NCBI RefSeq assembly: GCF_029948125.1
Contig: NZ_JASAMB010000008.1
Location: forward strand, 124,001 to 188,000
Reading direction: 5' to 3'
Origin: Catellatospora sp. KI3
Lineage (GTDB): Bacteria; Actinomycetota; Actinomycetes; Mycobacteriales; Micromonosporaceae
Length of the DNA stretch: 64,000 nucleotides
Positions 44,181-52,670 of the stretch are shown here, piece by piece. Numbering within the stretch: the first letter of the stretch is position 1; each line of letters starts with the position of its first letter. The translations under genes were made by a program, and so were the position numbers. The notes below the pieces were generated by a model. It had not been told where the DNA came from. It saw only the letters and a program-made list of their open reading frames with translations, and made no database searches.

Positions 44181-44962
44181 GGATCGCGTACGAGCGCCGG
44201 GGCAGCGGCAGCCCGCTGGTGCTGGTCCACGGCATCGGCCACCACTGGCGCGCCTGGGAGCCGGTGCTGGACCCGCTGGCCGCCGTACATGAGGTGATCG
44301 CGATCGACCTGCCCGGCTTCGGTCGCTCGCCCGTCCCCGACGGCGGCATGCCCGACGGCATGGCCCCGCTGGTGGCGCTGATCGCGAAGTGGCTGCGCCG
44401 GGAGGGCCTGAACCGGCCGCACGTGGCGGGCAACAGCCTCGGCGGCTCGATCGCGCTGGAGCTGGCCGCCGCCGGGCTGGCGGCGTCGGCCACCGCGTTC
44501 GCCCCGGCCGGCTTCTGGCAGCCCTGGCAGCGCCGGTACGCCCTGACCGTGCTGCACACCCTGCGCGCCGGGACGATGCTGCCGCCGACGCTGGTACGCG
44601 CGCACCTCAGCGCCCGGCCCGGCCGCAGCCTGGCCTTCGGCATGCTGATGCACCGCCCCGGCCGGCTGACCGCCGAACGGGCCACCGCCGACGCCCTGGC
44701 GATGCGCGACGGCGCGGGCTTCCGCGCCGTGGCCCGCTCCGCCCCCGGCTACCAGTACCGGGGCGAGCCCACCTGCCCGGTCACCATCGCCTGGGGCGAC
44801 CGCGACCGCATCCTGCTCCCCCGGCAGGCCACCACCGCCCGCCACCGCCTCCCCACAGCCACCCACCTCACCCTCCCCCGCTGCGGCCACGTCCCCATGT
44901 CCGACAACCCCACCCTGGTAACCCGCACCATCCTGTCCACCACCACCGCCCCACCCCGTTGA
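44177..44962 (+). CDS. Alpha/beta hydrolase of the BVMO operon
   Basis: 261 residues from GTG 44177, overlapping the SDR stop, with GGAGGAGGG upstream. HGIGHHW gives the oxyanion region, the nucleophile elbow is GNSLGG, the acid lies in WGDRDRI and the histidine in CGHVPMSDN. It would hydrolyse the ester or lactone made by the BVMO. The stop codon (CGT TGA) is formed by the start of a family E repeat (GTTGATCATGAAC), exactly as for the DUF4395 gene. The Pro/Arg-rich last residues may thus be repeat-derived. Confidence 0.88.
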   Translation: MRIAYERRGSGSPLVLVHGIGHHWRAWEPVLDPLAAVHEVIAIDLPGFGRSPVPDGGMPDGMAPLVALIAKWLRREGLNRPHVAGNSLGGSIALELAAAGLAASATAFAPAGFWQPWQRRYALTVLHTLRAGTMLPPTLVRAHLSARPGRSLAFGMLMHRPGRLTAERATADALAMRDGAGFRAVARSAPGYQYRGEPTCPVTIAWGDRDRILLPRQATTARHRLPTATHLTLPRCGHVPMSDNPTLVTRTILSTTTAPPR

Positions 44963-45019
44963 TCATGAACCTATGGCACGGTTCGACGGCGTGTCGCATG
45001 CACGGCTTCCTGATCAACT
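44958..45019. repeat. Dispersed repeat family E, stand-alone copy
   Basis: Starts GTTGATCATGAACCTATGG, contains TTCGACGGCGTGTC and ends TGATCAAC. It is the same sequence as both ends of the 1.13-kb element at 16890-18019. It supplies the hydrolase stop codon. Confidence 0.8.
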
Positions 45020-45053
45020 CGCCCGCGATGGCGAGCGCCCCGCGAGACGGCGG

Positions 45054-45073
45054 TTAAGAAGGGGCCCTTCCTT
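45054..45073. repeat. Dispersed repeat family D, half copy (copy 3)
   Basis: TTAAGAAGGGGCCCTTCCTT, one palindrome of the usual pair, located 3 bp beyond the 3' end of the convergent dehydrogenase gene and 35 bp after a family E repeat. Confidence 0.8.
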
Positions 45074-45076
45074 CGT

Positions 45077-46117
45077 TCAGAAGGTGAGGGTGACTTTGAT
45101 GTCGTCGGGGCGGTGGGTGAGGGCGTCGCGCCAGTCGGTGAGGGGGACGCGGCGGGTGATCAGCGACGAGAGCCAGTCGTGGTCGGCCGCGGCCAGGGCG
45201 GCCGCGGCGGCCTCCCAGTGGCGCAGGTTGGCGTTGACCGAACCGAAGGTGACGTTGTTCTCCAGCACCACCTCCTTGTTCAGCTCCGCCACGTCCAGGC
45301 TCAGCGGGCGGCCGCCGCTGGACACCCCGGCCAGGCAGACGACGCCGTTCGGCCCCACCTGGCTGATCACGTTGGCGATGACCACGGGCGCGCCGGTGCA
45401 CTCCAGCGCGATGTCCGGCTCGAACGGCAGGGCGCACACCGAGCCGGTGTGGTACGTGCCGCCGAGCCGCCGTACCAGATCGGGCTTCGGTCCGCTCTCG
45501 GCCCGGTCGAGCACGTGCACGTCCAGCCCGCGCTGGCTGCCGAGCAGCGCGGCGAGCAGCCCGATCGGACCGGCGCCGGTGACCAGGACCGACTCCGGCG
45601 CCCAGGCCGCGCGGGCGCCGATGCGCTCGATGTGCTCCCATGCCTTGGCCACCACGCTGGCCGGTTCGAGCAGCACGCCCACCTCGGCCAGGGACTCGTC
45701 CAGGCCGACGGCGAAGTCCGGTTCGGTACGCCAGCGTTCGCGGGCGAAACCGTGCCGCTGCTTGATCCCGCACTCGACGTAGCGGCCGTTGCGGCACATG
45801 TCCCACTCGCCGGCCGCGCAGTTGCGGCACGGCTGCGGGTCGGGGCGCCGGACGATGCCCGCGACCAGGTCGCCGGGCTGCCAGCGGCCGGAGTCGTCGG
45901 ACAGCACCCGGCCCAGCGACTCGTGCCCGAGGACGAGGCGGCCGTCGGGGCCGGGCGCCTCGCCGTACTCCCCGGCGATGATCTCGCGGTCGGTGCCGCA
46001 GATGCCCACGGCCAGTGCCCTTACCAGGACCTGGCCCTCAGCCGGGTCAGGCTCGGGCAGGTCGTCGACGAGCTGGGCCGAGTCCGCCTGTCCTGCCTCG
46101 ACGATGAGTCCACGCAT
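45077..46117 (-). CDS. Zinc-type medium-chain dehydrogenase (glucose dehydrogenase-like)
   Basis: 346 residues from ATG 46117. The frame continues to 46678 but TAGATT 7 nt before this ATG marks a leaderless start. Catalytic-zinc ligands lie in GICGTDRE and LGHES; the structural zinc region is PCRNCAAGEWDMCRNG. NAD(P) binding is VTGAGPIGLLAALLG. The C-terminal motif NVTFGSVNANLRHW is shared with archaeal-type glucose 1-dehydrogenases. It would oxidise glucose or a related sugar to the lactone. It is divergent from the prolyl oligopeptidase. Confidence 0.88.
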   Translation of the reverse strand: MRGLIVEAGQADSAQLVDDLPEPDPAEGQVLVRALAVGICGTDREIIAGEYGEAPGPDGRLVLGHESLGRVLSDDSGRWQPGDLVAGIVRRPDPQPCRNCAAGEWDMCRNGRYVECGIKQRHGFARERWRTEPDFAVGLDESLAEVGVLLEPASVVAKAWEHIERIGARAAWAPESVLVTGAGPIGLLAALLGSQRGLDVHVLDRAESGPKPDLVRRLGGTYHTGSVCALPFEPDIALECTGAPVVIANVISQVGPNGVVCLAGVSSGGRPLSLDVAELNKEVVLENNVTFGSVNANLRHWEAAAAALAAADHDWLSSLITRRVPLTDWRDALTHRPDDIKVTLTF

Positions 46118-46182
46118 AGGTCTGAATCTAAGGGCCGCACGCGGGCCCCGCGCGCTGATCGCCCATTCGCCCCGGGACCGGA

Positions 46183-46246
46183 CCACCGTTCGCGCACGCG
46201 CTGAGCCACCGTTCGCGCACGCGCTGAGCCACCGTTCGCACACGCG
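46183..46246. repeat. 23-bp tandem repeat, 2.7 copies
   Basis: Units start at 46183, 46206 and 46229 (CCACCGTTCGCGCACGCGCT...). They lie in the divergent promoter region of the dehydrogenase and the oligopeptidase, so they could affect expression. Confidence 0.85.
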
Positions 46247-46292
46247 AAATGGGCACGCGAGACCGTGGCATCTGTCGGGCAGACTTGACGTT

Positions 46293-48383
46293 ATGTCCAC
46301 CCCCACGACACCCTCCGTCAATCCGCCCCCCGCGCCGCGGCTTGACCTGGTCGAACAGCTGCACGGTCGGTCGGTCGCCGATCCGTACCGGTGGCTGGAG
46401 GATCCGGCGGACCCCCGCACCCAGGCCTGGTCGGCCGGGCAGGACGAGCTGCTCGCCGCCGCGCGGTCCGGCTGGCCCGACCGGGACACGCTGCGCGAGC
46501 GGCTGGCGCAGCTGCTGGCCGTCGGCGCCGTGACGGCCCCTCGCTGGTACGGCGAACGAGGCTTCTTCCTGCGCCGCACCGCCGCGCAGGACCACGCCGT
46601 GCTGCACGTGATCGAGCCCGACGGCACCGAACGCGTGCTCATCGACCCCGGCGCGCTGGACCCGTCCGGCGCCACCACCCTGGACTGGTTCTACCCGTCC
46701 TGGGAGGGCACCCTGCTGGCGTACGCGCTGAGCGTCGGCGGCACCGAGGAGCCGCAGCTGCGCGTGCTCGACGTCGCCACCGGCGAGGTCGTCGACGGGC
46801 CGATCGGCCGGATGCGGCACACCCACATCGCCTGGCTGCCCGGCGGCTCGGCGTTCTACTACTCGCGCTTCCTGGCGCCGGGCTCGGTGCCCGGCGACGA
46901 CCCGAAACTGCACCGCCGGGTGTACCTGCACCGCCTGGGCACCGACCCGGACACCGACGCGCTGATCCTCGGCGACGGATCGCCGCGCGGACGCTACTTC
47001 TACCCCAGCGTCTCCCCCGACGGCCGCTGGCTGTGGGTGCAGGAGAACCAGGGCACCGACCCGCGCAACGACGTGTGGATCGCCGACCTGGCCGCCTGCC
47101 CCGCCGACGCGCCGGACCTGCGGCCGCTGCAGGTCGGCGTCGACGCGCTGACCTTCCCGTACTTCCACGGCGACCGGGTCTACCTGCGTACCAACCGCGA
47201 CGCCCCGCGCTGGCGGCTGTGCACCACCGACCCGGCGCACCTGGACTACGCGCACTGGACCGACCTGGTCGGCCAGGATCCGGACGCGGTGCTCAACGGG
47301 TACGAGATCCTCGACGGCGACTCGCTGGACCAGCCGGTCCTGCTCGTCAACACCACCCGGCACGCCATCGACGAGCTGACCGTGCACGACCTGGAGACCG
47401 GGGTCGAACTGTCCAAGGTCGCCCTGCCGGGCCTGGGCAGCATCGGCCCGCTGAGCGCCCGCCCGGACCCGGCCGACCAGGCCTGGTTCAGCTACAGCGA
47501 CTACGCCAGCCCCGGCACGGTCTACCGGTTCGACGCCCGGGACTCGTCGGTGTCCCGGTGGGCCGGTCCGCCCGGGGCGCCGTGCGCGCCCCAGCTGACC
47601 ACCACGCAGGTCACCTACACCTCGGCCGACGGCACCGACGTGCACATGTTCGTGGTGTCGGCGCCCGGCCGCGCGGCCGGACCCCGCCCGACCGTCCTGT
47701 ACGGCTACGGCGGCTTCAACATCTCGCTCGCCCCGTGGTACTCGCCCAACGCCATCGCCTGGATCGAGGCGGGCGGCGTCTGGGCGGTGGCCAACCTGCG
47801 CGGCGGCGGCGAGGAGGGCGAGGCGTGGCACCGGGCGGGCATGCTCGCGCACAAGCAGAACGTCTTCGACGACTTCCACGCCGCCGCCGACTGGCTGGTC
47901 GACAACGGGATCACCACCCCGGAGCAGCTGGCGATCTTCGGCGGCTCCAACGGCGGCCTGCTGGTCGGGGCGGCGCTGACCCAGCGGCCCGACCGGTACG
48001 CGGCGGTCGTCTGCTCGGCGCCGCTGCTGGACATGGTCCGCTACGAGCTGTTCGGGCTGGGATCCACCTGGGCCGGGGAGTACGGCAGCGCCACCGTGCC
48101 CGAGCAGCTGGACTGGCTGCTGGCGTACTCGCCGTACCACAACGTGCGCGAGGGCACCGCCTATCCGGCGGTGCTGTTCACGGTGTTCGACAGCGACACC
48201 CGGGTCGATCCGCTGCACGCGCGCAAGTTCGCCGCCGCGCTCCAGCACGCGAGCACCGGCGCGCCGGTGCTGCTGCGGCGCGAGGGCGACGTCGGACACG
48301 GCAGCGCGTCGATCTCCCGAACCATCGACCTGTACGCCGACCAGCTGTCCTTCCTCGCCGCGCACACCCGCGCGCACGGTTGA
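46293..48383 (+). CDS. Prolyl oligopeptidase family serine peptidase (S9A)
   Basis: 696 residues. An N-terminal seven-bladed propeller (about 70-410; DPYRWLEDP at the start) is followed by an alpha/beta hydrolase domain. Nucleophile GGSNGGLL is near residue 551, the acid in DSDTRVDP near 633 and the histidine in GDVGHGS near 667. There is no signal peptide, so it is cytoplasmic. It cleaves short peptides after proline. ATG 46293 has CAGACT 7 nt upstream and no Shine-Dalgarno, pointing to a leaderless transcript. The open frame back to 45789 is antisense to the dehydrogenase. Confidence 0.92.
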   Translation: MSTPTTPSVNPPPAPRLDLVEQLHGRSVADPYRWLEDPADPRTQAWSAGQDELLAAARSGWPDRDTLRERLAQLLAVGAVTAPRWYGERGFFLRRTAAQDHAVLHVIEPDGTERVLIDPGALDPSGATTLDWFYPSWEGTLLAYALSVGGTEEPQLRVLDVATGEVVDGPIGRMRHTHIAWLPGGSAFYYSRFLAPGSVPGDDPKLHRRVYLHRLGTDPDTDALILGDGSPRGRYFYPSVSPDGRWLWVQENQGTDPRNDVWIADLAACPADAPDLRPLQVGVDALTFPYFHGDRVYLRTNRDAPRWRLCTTDPAHLDYAHWTDLVGQDPDAVLNGYEILDGDSLDQPVLLVNTTRHAIDELTVHDLETGVELSKVALPGLGSIGPLSARPDPADQAWFSYSDYASPGTVYRFDARDSSVSRWAGPPGAPCAPQLTTTQVTYTSADGTDVHMFVVSAPGRAAGPRPTVLYGYGGFNISLAPWYSPNAIAWIEAGGVWAVANLRGGGEEGEAWHRAGMLAHKQNVFDDFHAAADWLVDNGITTPEQLAIFGGSNGGLLVGAALTQRPDRYAAVVCSAPLLDMVRYELFGLGSTWAGEYGSATVPEQLDWLLAYSPYHNVREGTAYPAVLFTVFDSDTRVDPLHARKFAAALQHASTGAPVLLRREGDVGHGSASISRTIDLYADQLSFLAAHTRAHG

Positions 48384-48390
48384 CGCCGGT

Positions 48391-48426
48391 TCCGGCCGGT
48401 CACGGGGCGACCCGCGACCGGCCGGA
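48391..48426 (+). terminator. Terminator after the oligopeptidase
   Basis: TCCGGCCGGTC (48391-48401) pairs perfectly with GACCGGCCGGA (48416-48426), 7 nt after the stop codon. The next gene's -10 box follows at 48431. Confidence 0.7.
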
Positions 48427-48443
48427 CCCCTAGGCTGAGCGGC

Positions 48444-49502
48444 GTGCTCGACACCCTCGACCGGTCGCTGCCGGCCCGGCTGGCCCGGCACGCGGCCGCC
48501 TCCACCTTGGCGGCGCTGCTCAGCGACGCCCGGCTGACCCGGCTGCTGGCGGAGACCCCACTGCTCGGCAAGGGCATCGGCGGCGTGCACACGGTGCTCG
48601 ACCTCGACGGGACAGCCGTCTTCGCCAAGCGGATCCCGCTGACCGACCTGGAACGGCGGCATACGCGCAGCACCGCCAACCTCTTCGACCTGCCGCTGTC
48701 CTGCCAGTACGGCGTAGCCGGGCCGGGGTTCGGGGTGTGGCGGGAGGTCGCCGCGCACGAGCTGGCCAACGGCCACATGCTGGGCGGGCGGGGCGGCACG
48801 GTCCCGCTGCTGCACCACTGGCGGGTGCTGGACGGGCGGCCGCCGCAGACCACCCCCGAGGAGCACGCCGACCCCGAGCGGACGGTGGCGTACTGGGGCG
48901 GCTCGGACGCGGTCCGGCAGCGGCTCGCGGCGGTGGCCGGTTCGACCGCGAGCGTGGTGCTGCTGCTGGAGCACCTGCCGTGGAACCTGGCCGACTGGCT
49001 GGACGAGCGGGTGGCCGCCGGTGCCGCCGAGGCGGCGTACGCGATGGTCGAGCGGGAGCTGCTGCTCCGGGTGCCGCTGCTCGGCGGCGAGCTGATCCAC
49101 TTCGACCACCACTTCCGCAACGTGCTCACCGACGGGCGGCACCTCTACTTCGGCGACCTCGGGCTGGCCACCTCACCCCGGTTCGAGCTGCCGGCCGCCG
49201 AGCGGGAGTTCCTGGCCGCCCACCGCGACCACGACCTGGGCTACGCGGTGATGCAGCTGGTCAACAGCGTGGTCAAGGCGGTGAGCCCGCTGGAGACCTG
49301 GCCCGAGCGCTTCGACCTGGTACGCCGCAGCGCCGCCGGACTCCCCTGCCCCGAGCTGCCCGGCTGGGCGCAGGCGCTGGTCCGGCGGCACGCACCGGCC
49401 GCCGCGGTCATGAACGACTTCTACTGGCCGCTGCACACCGAGCCCCGCGCGCACGCGACCCCGTTCCCCACCGCCCAGCTCGACCTGTCCTTAAGCCGCT
49501 AG
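48444..49502 (+). CDS. Protein-kinase-like fold protein of unknown substrate
   Basis: 352 residues from GTG 48444, with TAGGCT 7 nt upstream (leaderless). LIHFDHHFRNVLTDGRHLYFGDLGLA near residues 217-242 resembles the catalytic HxD...N loop followed by a DFG-like DLG of small-molecule or protein kinases. VFAKRIPLTDLE near 53-64 carries the candidate ATP-binding lysine. The glycine loop is weak (GKGIGGVHTVLDL). It is soluble. It is probably a phosphotransferase of the APH/LPS-kinase type; no substrate hint in the neighbourhood. No exact family is recognised. Confidence 0.6.
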   Translation: MLDTLDRSLPARLARHAAASTLAALLSDARLTRLLAETPLLGKGIGGVHTVLDLDGTAVFAKRIPLTDLERRHTRSTANLFDLPLSCQYGVAGPGFGVWREVAAHELANGHMLGGRGGTVPLLHHWRVLDGRPPQTTPEEHADPERTVAYWGGSDAVRQRLAAVAGSTASVVLLLEHLPWNLADWLDERVAAGAAEAAYAMVERELLLRVPLLGGELIHFDHHFRNVLTDGRHLYFGDLGLATSPRFELPAAEREFLAAHRDHDLGYAVMQLVNSVVKAVSPLETWPERFDLVRRSAAGLPCPELPGWAQALVRRHAPAAAVMNDFYWPLHTEPRAHATPFPTAQLDLSLSR

Positions 49503-49607
49503 CACCATTACCACCGGCACGCGGCGCCCGAAGATCGCCGTTCGCGGCCAGCGGGCCGGGTCGGAGTCCAGGAAACGACCTGAATCCGCGATCGATCACG
49601 AGGCCGC

Positions 49608-50540
49608 CTAGTCTGCTCCCCAGCCCCGCAGCTTGTCGGGGTTGCGTACGCCCCAGATCCGCCTGATCCGGTCGTCGGCGACCTCGAACGCCATCACCAG
49701 CACGGTGACCCCGTCCCGCTGCGCCACCAGGCCCGGCACGCCGTTGACCGAGCGCTCCATGATCACCATGGGCGCCATCGCGGCGATGGCCACGGCGTAG
49801 CGCGCGATCTGCTCGGCGCCCACGACCGGGCCCGGCACCGCGCTGACCACGCCGCCGCCGTCCGCGACCGCCGTGGCCCGAGGGTCGAGCAGCCCGATGA
49901 GAGCAGCGATGTCCCCCGCCTCCCAGGCCACCCTGAACTGCCTGACGATGCCCGCCTGGGCGGCGACCGGAGTCGTGGCGGCGGGCAGGGCGCGTACGCG
50001 GCGGCGGGCCGAGGTGGCGAGCTGGCGGCAGGCCGCCGGGGTGCGGGCCACGATCTCGGCCACCTCGGCGAACGAGTAGCCGAAGACCTCGTGCAGCACG
50101 TAGGCGACCCGCTCGGCGGGGGTCAGCGATTCGAGCATGACCAGGAACGCCATGGTGACCGATTCGTCGAGGGTGACGCGGTCGGCCGGATCGGCGGCGG
50201 CCCACTCGGCGGGTGCGGGCAGCGGCTCGGGGACCCATTCGCCCACGTAGCGCTCACGCCGGGCGCGGGCCGAGCCGAGCAGGTCGAGGCAGATCCGACC
50301 GGCCACCGTCGTCAGCCAGGCTCCGGGCGCCCTGATGGCCCCGCGTTGCTCCGGCGACATGGCGTACCAGCGCGCGTAGGCCTCCTGCACCGCGTCCTCG
50401 GCGTCGGTCAGCGACCCGAGCAGCCGGTACGCGATGTTGATCAGCCGGCGTCGCTCGCCCATGACGCCGGGCAGGTCCGCATCGGACAGCGCCGTCACCG
50501 CGCCACCGCGCTGCGGCCGACGGAGTGTGAGGTGGCGCAC
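49608..50540 (-). CDS. ECF41-group RNA polymerase sigma factor
   Basis: 310 residues from GTG 50540, behind GAGGCGG; the GTG at 50498 is an alternative. Region 2 (about 35-100; AYRLLGSLTDAEDAVQEAYARWY) and region 4 (about 130-190; LTPAERVAYVLHEVFGYSF). A C-terminal SnoaL-like domain of about 110 residues follows, with ADGGG and ending RNPDKLRGWGAD. The DGGG and NPDKL motifs are the hallmarks of ECF41, in which this domain tunes activity in place of an anti-sigma factor. A divergent membrane-protein gene has a matching promoter. Confidence 0.92.
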   Translation of the reverse strand: MRHLTLRRPQRGGAVTALSDADLPGVMGERRRLINIAYRLLGSLTDAEDAVQEAYARWYAMSPEQRGAIRAPGAWLTTVAGRICLDLLGSARARRERYVGEWVPEPLPAPAEWAAADPADRVTLDESVTMAFLVMLESLTPAERVAYVLHEVFGYSFAEVAEIVARTPAACRQLATSARRRVRALPAATTPVAAQAGIVRQFRVAWEAGDIAALIGLLDPRATAVADGGGVVSAVPGPVVGAEQIARYAVAIAAMAPMVIMERSVNGVPGLVAQRDGVTVLVMAFEVADDRIRRIWGVRNPDKLRGWGAD

Positions 50541-50544
50541 CCCG

Positions 50545-50571
50545 CCTCACAACCGGTGGACGAGCGTCGTC
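50545..50571 (+). promoter_or_regulatory. ECF41-type promoter candidate
   Basis: CCTCACA (50545-50551), 16 nt, CGTC (50568-50571). The published ECF41 consensus is TGTCACA-N16-CGTC. It points toward the gene at 50614 and lies beside the sigma gene. Confidence 0.6.
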
Positions 50572-50613
50572 GGACCACCGAGTGATAAACCGTCGAGCCC
50601 AAGGAGTCCTCCC

Positions 50614-51030
50614 GTGCGCAAGACCTTCGCCGTGCTGGCGACCCTGCTCCTGCTGGTCGTCGTGGCGCAGTTCTACTTCGCGGCCAGCGGCGCGTTCAGC
50701 ACCGACCCCGACCGCGCAGCCTACCGACCCCACCACGCGCTCGGATACGTGATCTTCCTACTGCCGCTGCTCATGGCCGGGGTCGCGGCGCCGGCCCGCC
50801 TACCCCGCCGCCTCATCCTGTCGACGCTGCTGGTCACGGTGCTGACCACGGTCGAGGTAGTGGTCGCCAAGGTCGCCTGGGCCATCGGCAGCGGCACGGC
50901 GGGGCAACTCGTCTTCGGCCTGCACGCGGTCTGCGGCACGGCCCTGCTGGCAGTCGTCTGGACAGTCTTCCGGCAGGCCCGGCCGATCCTGACCGGCCGC
51001 CCGCACCCGAACGCCGCCGCAGACCGCTGA
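50614..51030 (+). CDS. Four-helix membrane protein (DUF6220-like)
   Basis: 138 residues from GTG 50614, behind AAGGAG. Four membrane helices (about 4-26, 42-60, 66-88, 100-122) with HHALGYVIFLLPLLMAG and a Pro/Arg tail. The pattern fits the DUF6220 family as I recall it; no catalytic residues stand out. It is divergent from the ECF41 sigma gene and follows an ECF41-type promoter, so it is the probable direct target. A stress-linked membrane function is inferred. Confidence 0.75.
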   Translation: MRKTFAVLATLLLLVVVAQFYFAASGAFSTDPDRAAYRPHHALGYVIFLLPLLMAGVAAPARLPRRLILSTLLVTVLTTVEVVVAKVAWAIGSGTAGQLVFGLHAVCGTALLAVVWTVFRQARPILTGRPHPNAAADR

Positions 51031-51080
51031 CCACCCTTGCCCCACGCCCCGCGCCCGCGCCCCGCGCCCCGTCGCGGGGG

Positions 51081-51142
51081 TGCAGTTTCGGGGAAAGTGC
51101 ACGAATCTTGGCCGCGATTCCTGCACTTTCCCCGAAACTGCA
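51081..51142. repeat. Dispersed palindromic repeat family A, copy 3
   Basis: A perfect 21-bp inverted repeat (51081-51101 with 51122-51142), TGCAGTTTCGGGGAAAGTGC as arm core. Its centre (CGAATCTTGGCCGCGATTCC) is identical to copy 4 at 61992, implying recent spread. Confidence 0.92.
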
Positions 51143-51214
51143 GGATGGTCGGGGCCAGTGCCCGGAGGCAGGTCGGGCCCGGAAAGCAGTTGCCCAGGCT
51201 GAAATCATGGTGCG

Positions 51215-51958
51215 ATGACCGAGCGTAAGCCGATGATCGCAATCCTCACCGGGGCGGGGATCTCCACCGACTCCGGTATTCCGGACTTCCGGGGGCCGCA
51301 GGGGGTCTGGACGCGCGACCCGGACGCCGAGAAGCTGTTCACGTACGAGCACTACCTGGCCGACCCGGCCGTCCGCCGCAAGTCGTGGCTGGCCCGGCGC
51401 GACAACGCCGCCTGGCAGGCTCAGCCCAACCCGGCCCACCTGGCCCTGGTGGAGCTGGAGCGGGCCGGGTTCCCGGTGCGGATCATCACGCAGAACATCG
51501 ACGGCCTGCACCAGAAGGCGGGTTTCTCCGCGCGCAAGGTGATCGAGCTGCACGGCACCATGTTCACGGTGCGCTGCATGGGCTGCGGTGAGCAGGGCAC
51601 GATGCGCGACGCGCTGGACCGGGTCGAGGCGGGCGACCCCGACCCGAGCTGCCTGAGCTGCGGCGGCATCCTCAAGGCGGGCACGGTCATGTTCGGCGAG
51701 AACCTGGACGGCCAGAAGCTGTCCGACGCGGCCGCGATCGCCAAGGCGTGCCAGGTTTTCTGGGCGATCGGCACCTCGCTGACGGTGCAGCCGGCCTCGT
51801 CGATGTGCGCGGTGGCGCTGGCCGAGGGCGCGCTCACGACGATCGTGAACGCGCAGCCGACGCCGTACGACGGGGTCGCCGACGAGGTGGTGCGGGAGCC
51901 GATCGGCACGGCGGTGCCCCGCATGGTGCGCGAGCTGCTGGCGGCGCACCCGGACTGA
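51215..51958 (+). CDS. NAD-dependent protein deacylase (sirtuin)
   Basis: 247 residues. NAD-binding GAGISTDSGIPDFRG at about 12-26, TQNIDGLHQKAG near 95-106, catalytic His in ELHGT. Zinc cysteines are CMGC and CLSCGG. VMFGENLD and WAIGTSLTVQP complete the fold. It removes acyl groups from lysines using NAD. AATCAT lies 6 nt upstream and no Shine-Dalgarno is present, so it is possibly leaderless. The 2H phosphoesterase gene follows 71 bp downstream on the same strand. Confidence 0.93.
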   Translation: MTERKPMIAILTGAGISTDSGIPDFRGPQGVWTRDPDAEKLFTYEHYLADPAVRRKSWLARRDNAAWQAQPNPAHLALVELERAGFPVRIITQNIDGLHQKAGFSARKVIELHGTMFTVRCMGCGEQGTMRDALDRVEAGDPDPSCLSCGGILKAGTVMFGENLDGQKLSDAAAIAKACQVFWAIGTSLTVQPASSMCAVALAEGALTTIVNAQPTPYDGVADEVVREPIGTAVPRMVRELLAAHPD

Positions 51959-52029
51959 CGACGGCCGCCCGCCGGGAACGCGCCGGTGGGCGGCTAATTC
52001 GTTTGGCGGTACCGGATATGGTCCCGATC

Positions 52030-52548
52030 ATGACTGCCGCGCTGGAGCTGTACTTCGACCAGGCCACCACGTTCCGCCTGCGCAAGCTGTGGAGCGCGCT
52101 GGAGGACGAGGGCATCCCGAGCCTGCGCGATCTGACCCACCGCAAGCACCGGCCGCACCTGTCGATCACCAGCGCGGAGGTGCTGGACGGCCCGGCGGTG
52201 CAGGACGCGCTGGGCGACCTGCCCGCCGCGCCGCCGCTGCGGCTGACCTTCGACCACATCGGGCAGTTCCTCGGCCGGGTGCTGTGGCTGGGCCCGGTGC
52301 CGACGGCGGAGTTGCTGGCACACCACGCGGCCGTGCACGCCCGGCTGACCGCCGCCGGGATCGAGACCGGCTCGTTCTACCAGCCCGGCGCCTGGGTGCC
52401 GCACTGCACCCTGTCGATGCGGGTCCCGCTCGTCCGGATGACCGACGCGATCCGGCTGTGCCTGGACGTGCTGCCGATCGAGGCGACGTTCACCGGCGCC
52501 GCCGTGGCCGACCACGCCCGCGACCTCTACCACCCGCTCCCCGCCTGA
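52030..52548 (+). CDS. 2H phosphoesterase / 2'-5' RNA ligase-like protein
   Basis: 172 residues from ATG 52030, with TATGGT 7 nt upstream; ATG 52018 is an alternative. Two HxS/T motifs, PHLSIT near residue 42 and PHCTLS near 121, are the catalytic pair of the 2H family. A fold of about 170 residues is normal. Members hydrolyse or form 2'-phosphodiester or cyclic phosphodiester bonds in RNA or small nucleotides. The physiological substrate is unknown. It is cytoplasmic. Confidence 0.85.
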   Translation: MTAALELYFDQATTFRLRKLWSALEDEGIPSLRDLTHRKHRPHLSITSAEVLDGPAVQDALGDLPAAPPLRLTFDHIGQFLGRVLWLGPVPTAELLAHHAAVHARLTAAGIETGSFYQPGAWVPHCTLSMRVPLVRMTDAIRLCLDVLPIEATFTGAAVADHARDLYHPLPA

Positions 52549-52589
52549 CCCGCCCCGTCCCGCGCCGCGCCGCCCTCAAGATCGGTCAA

Positions 52590-52644
52590 GTTGCCGGGCA
52601 GTCGTGGGAAGAGTGCCCCAGGATACGCCCGATTGCCCGGCAAC
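52590..52644. repeat. Dispersed palindromic repeat family B, copy 2
   Basis: Arms GTTGCCGGGCAGTCG and CGATTGCCCGGCAAC; the centre has diverged from copy 1. It lies between convergent genes, where it could terminate both. Confidence 0.8.
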
Positions 52645-52670
52645 ATGAGCGATCATGCGCCATTGAGCGA

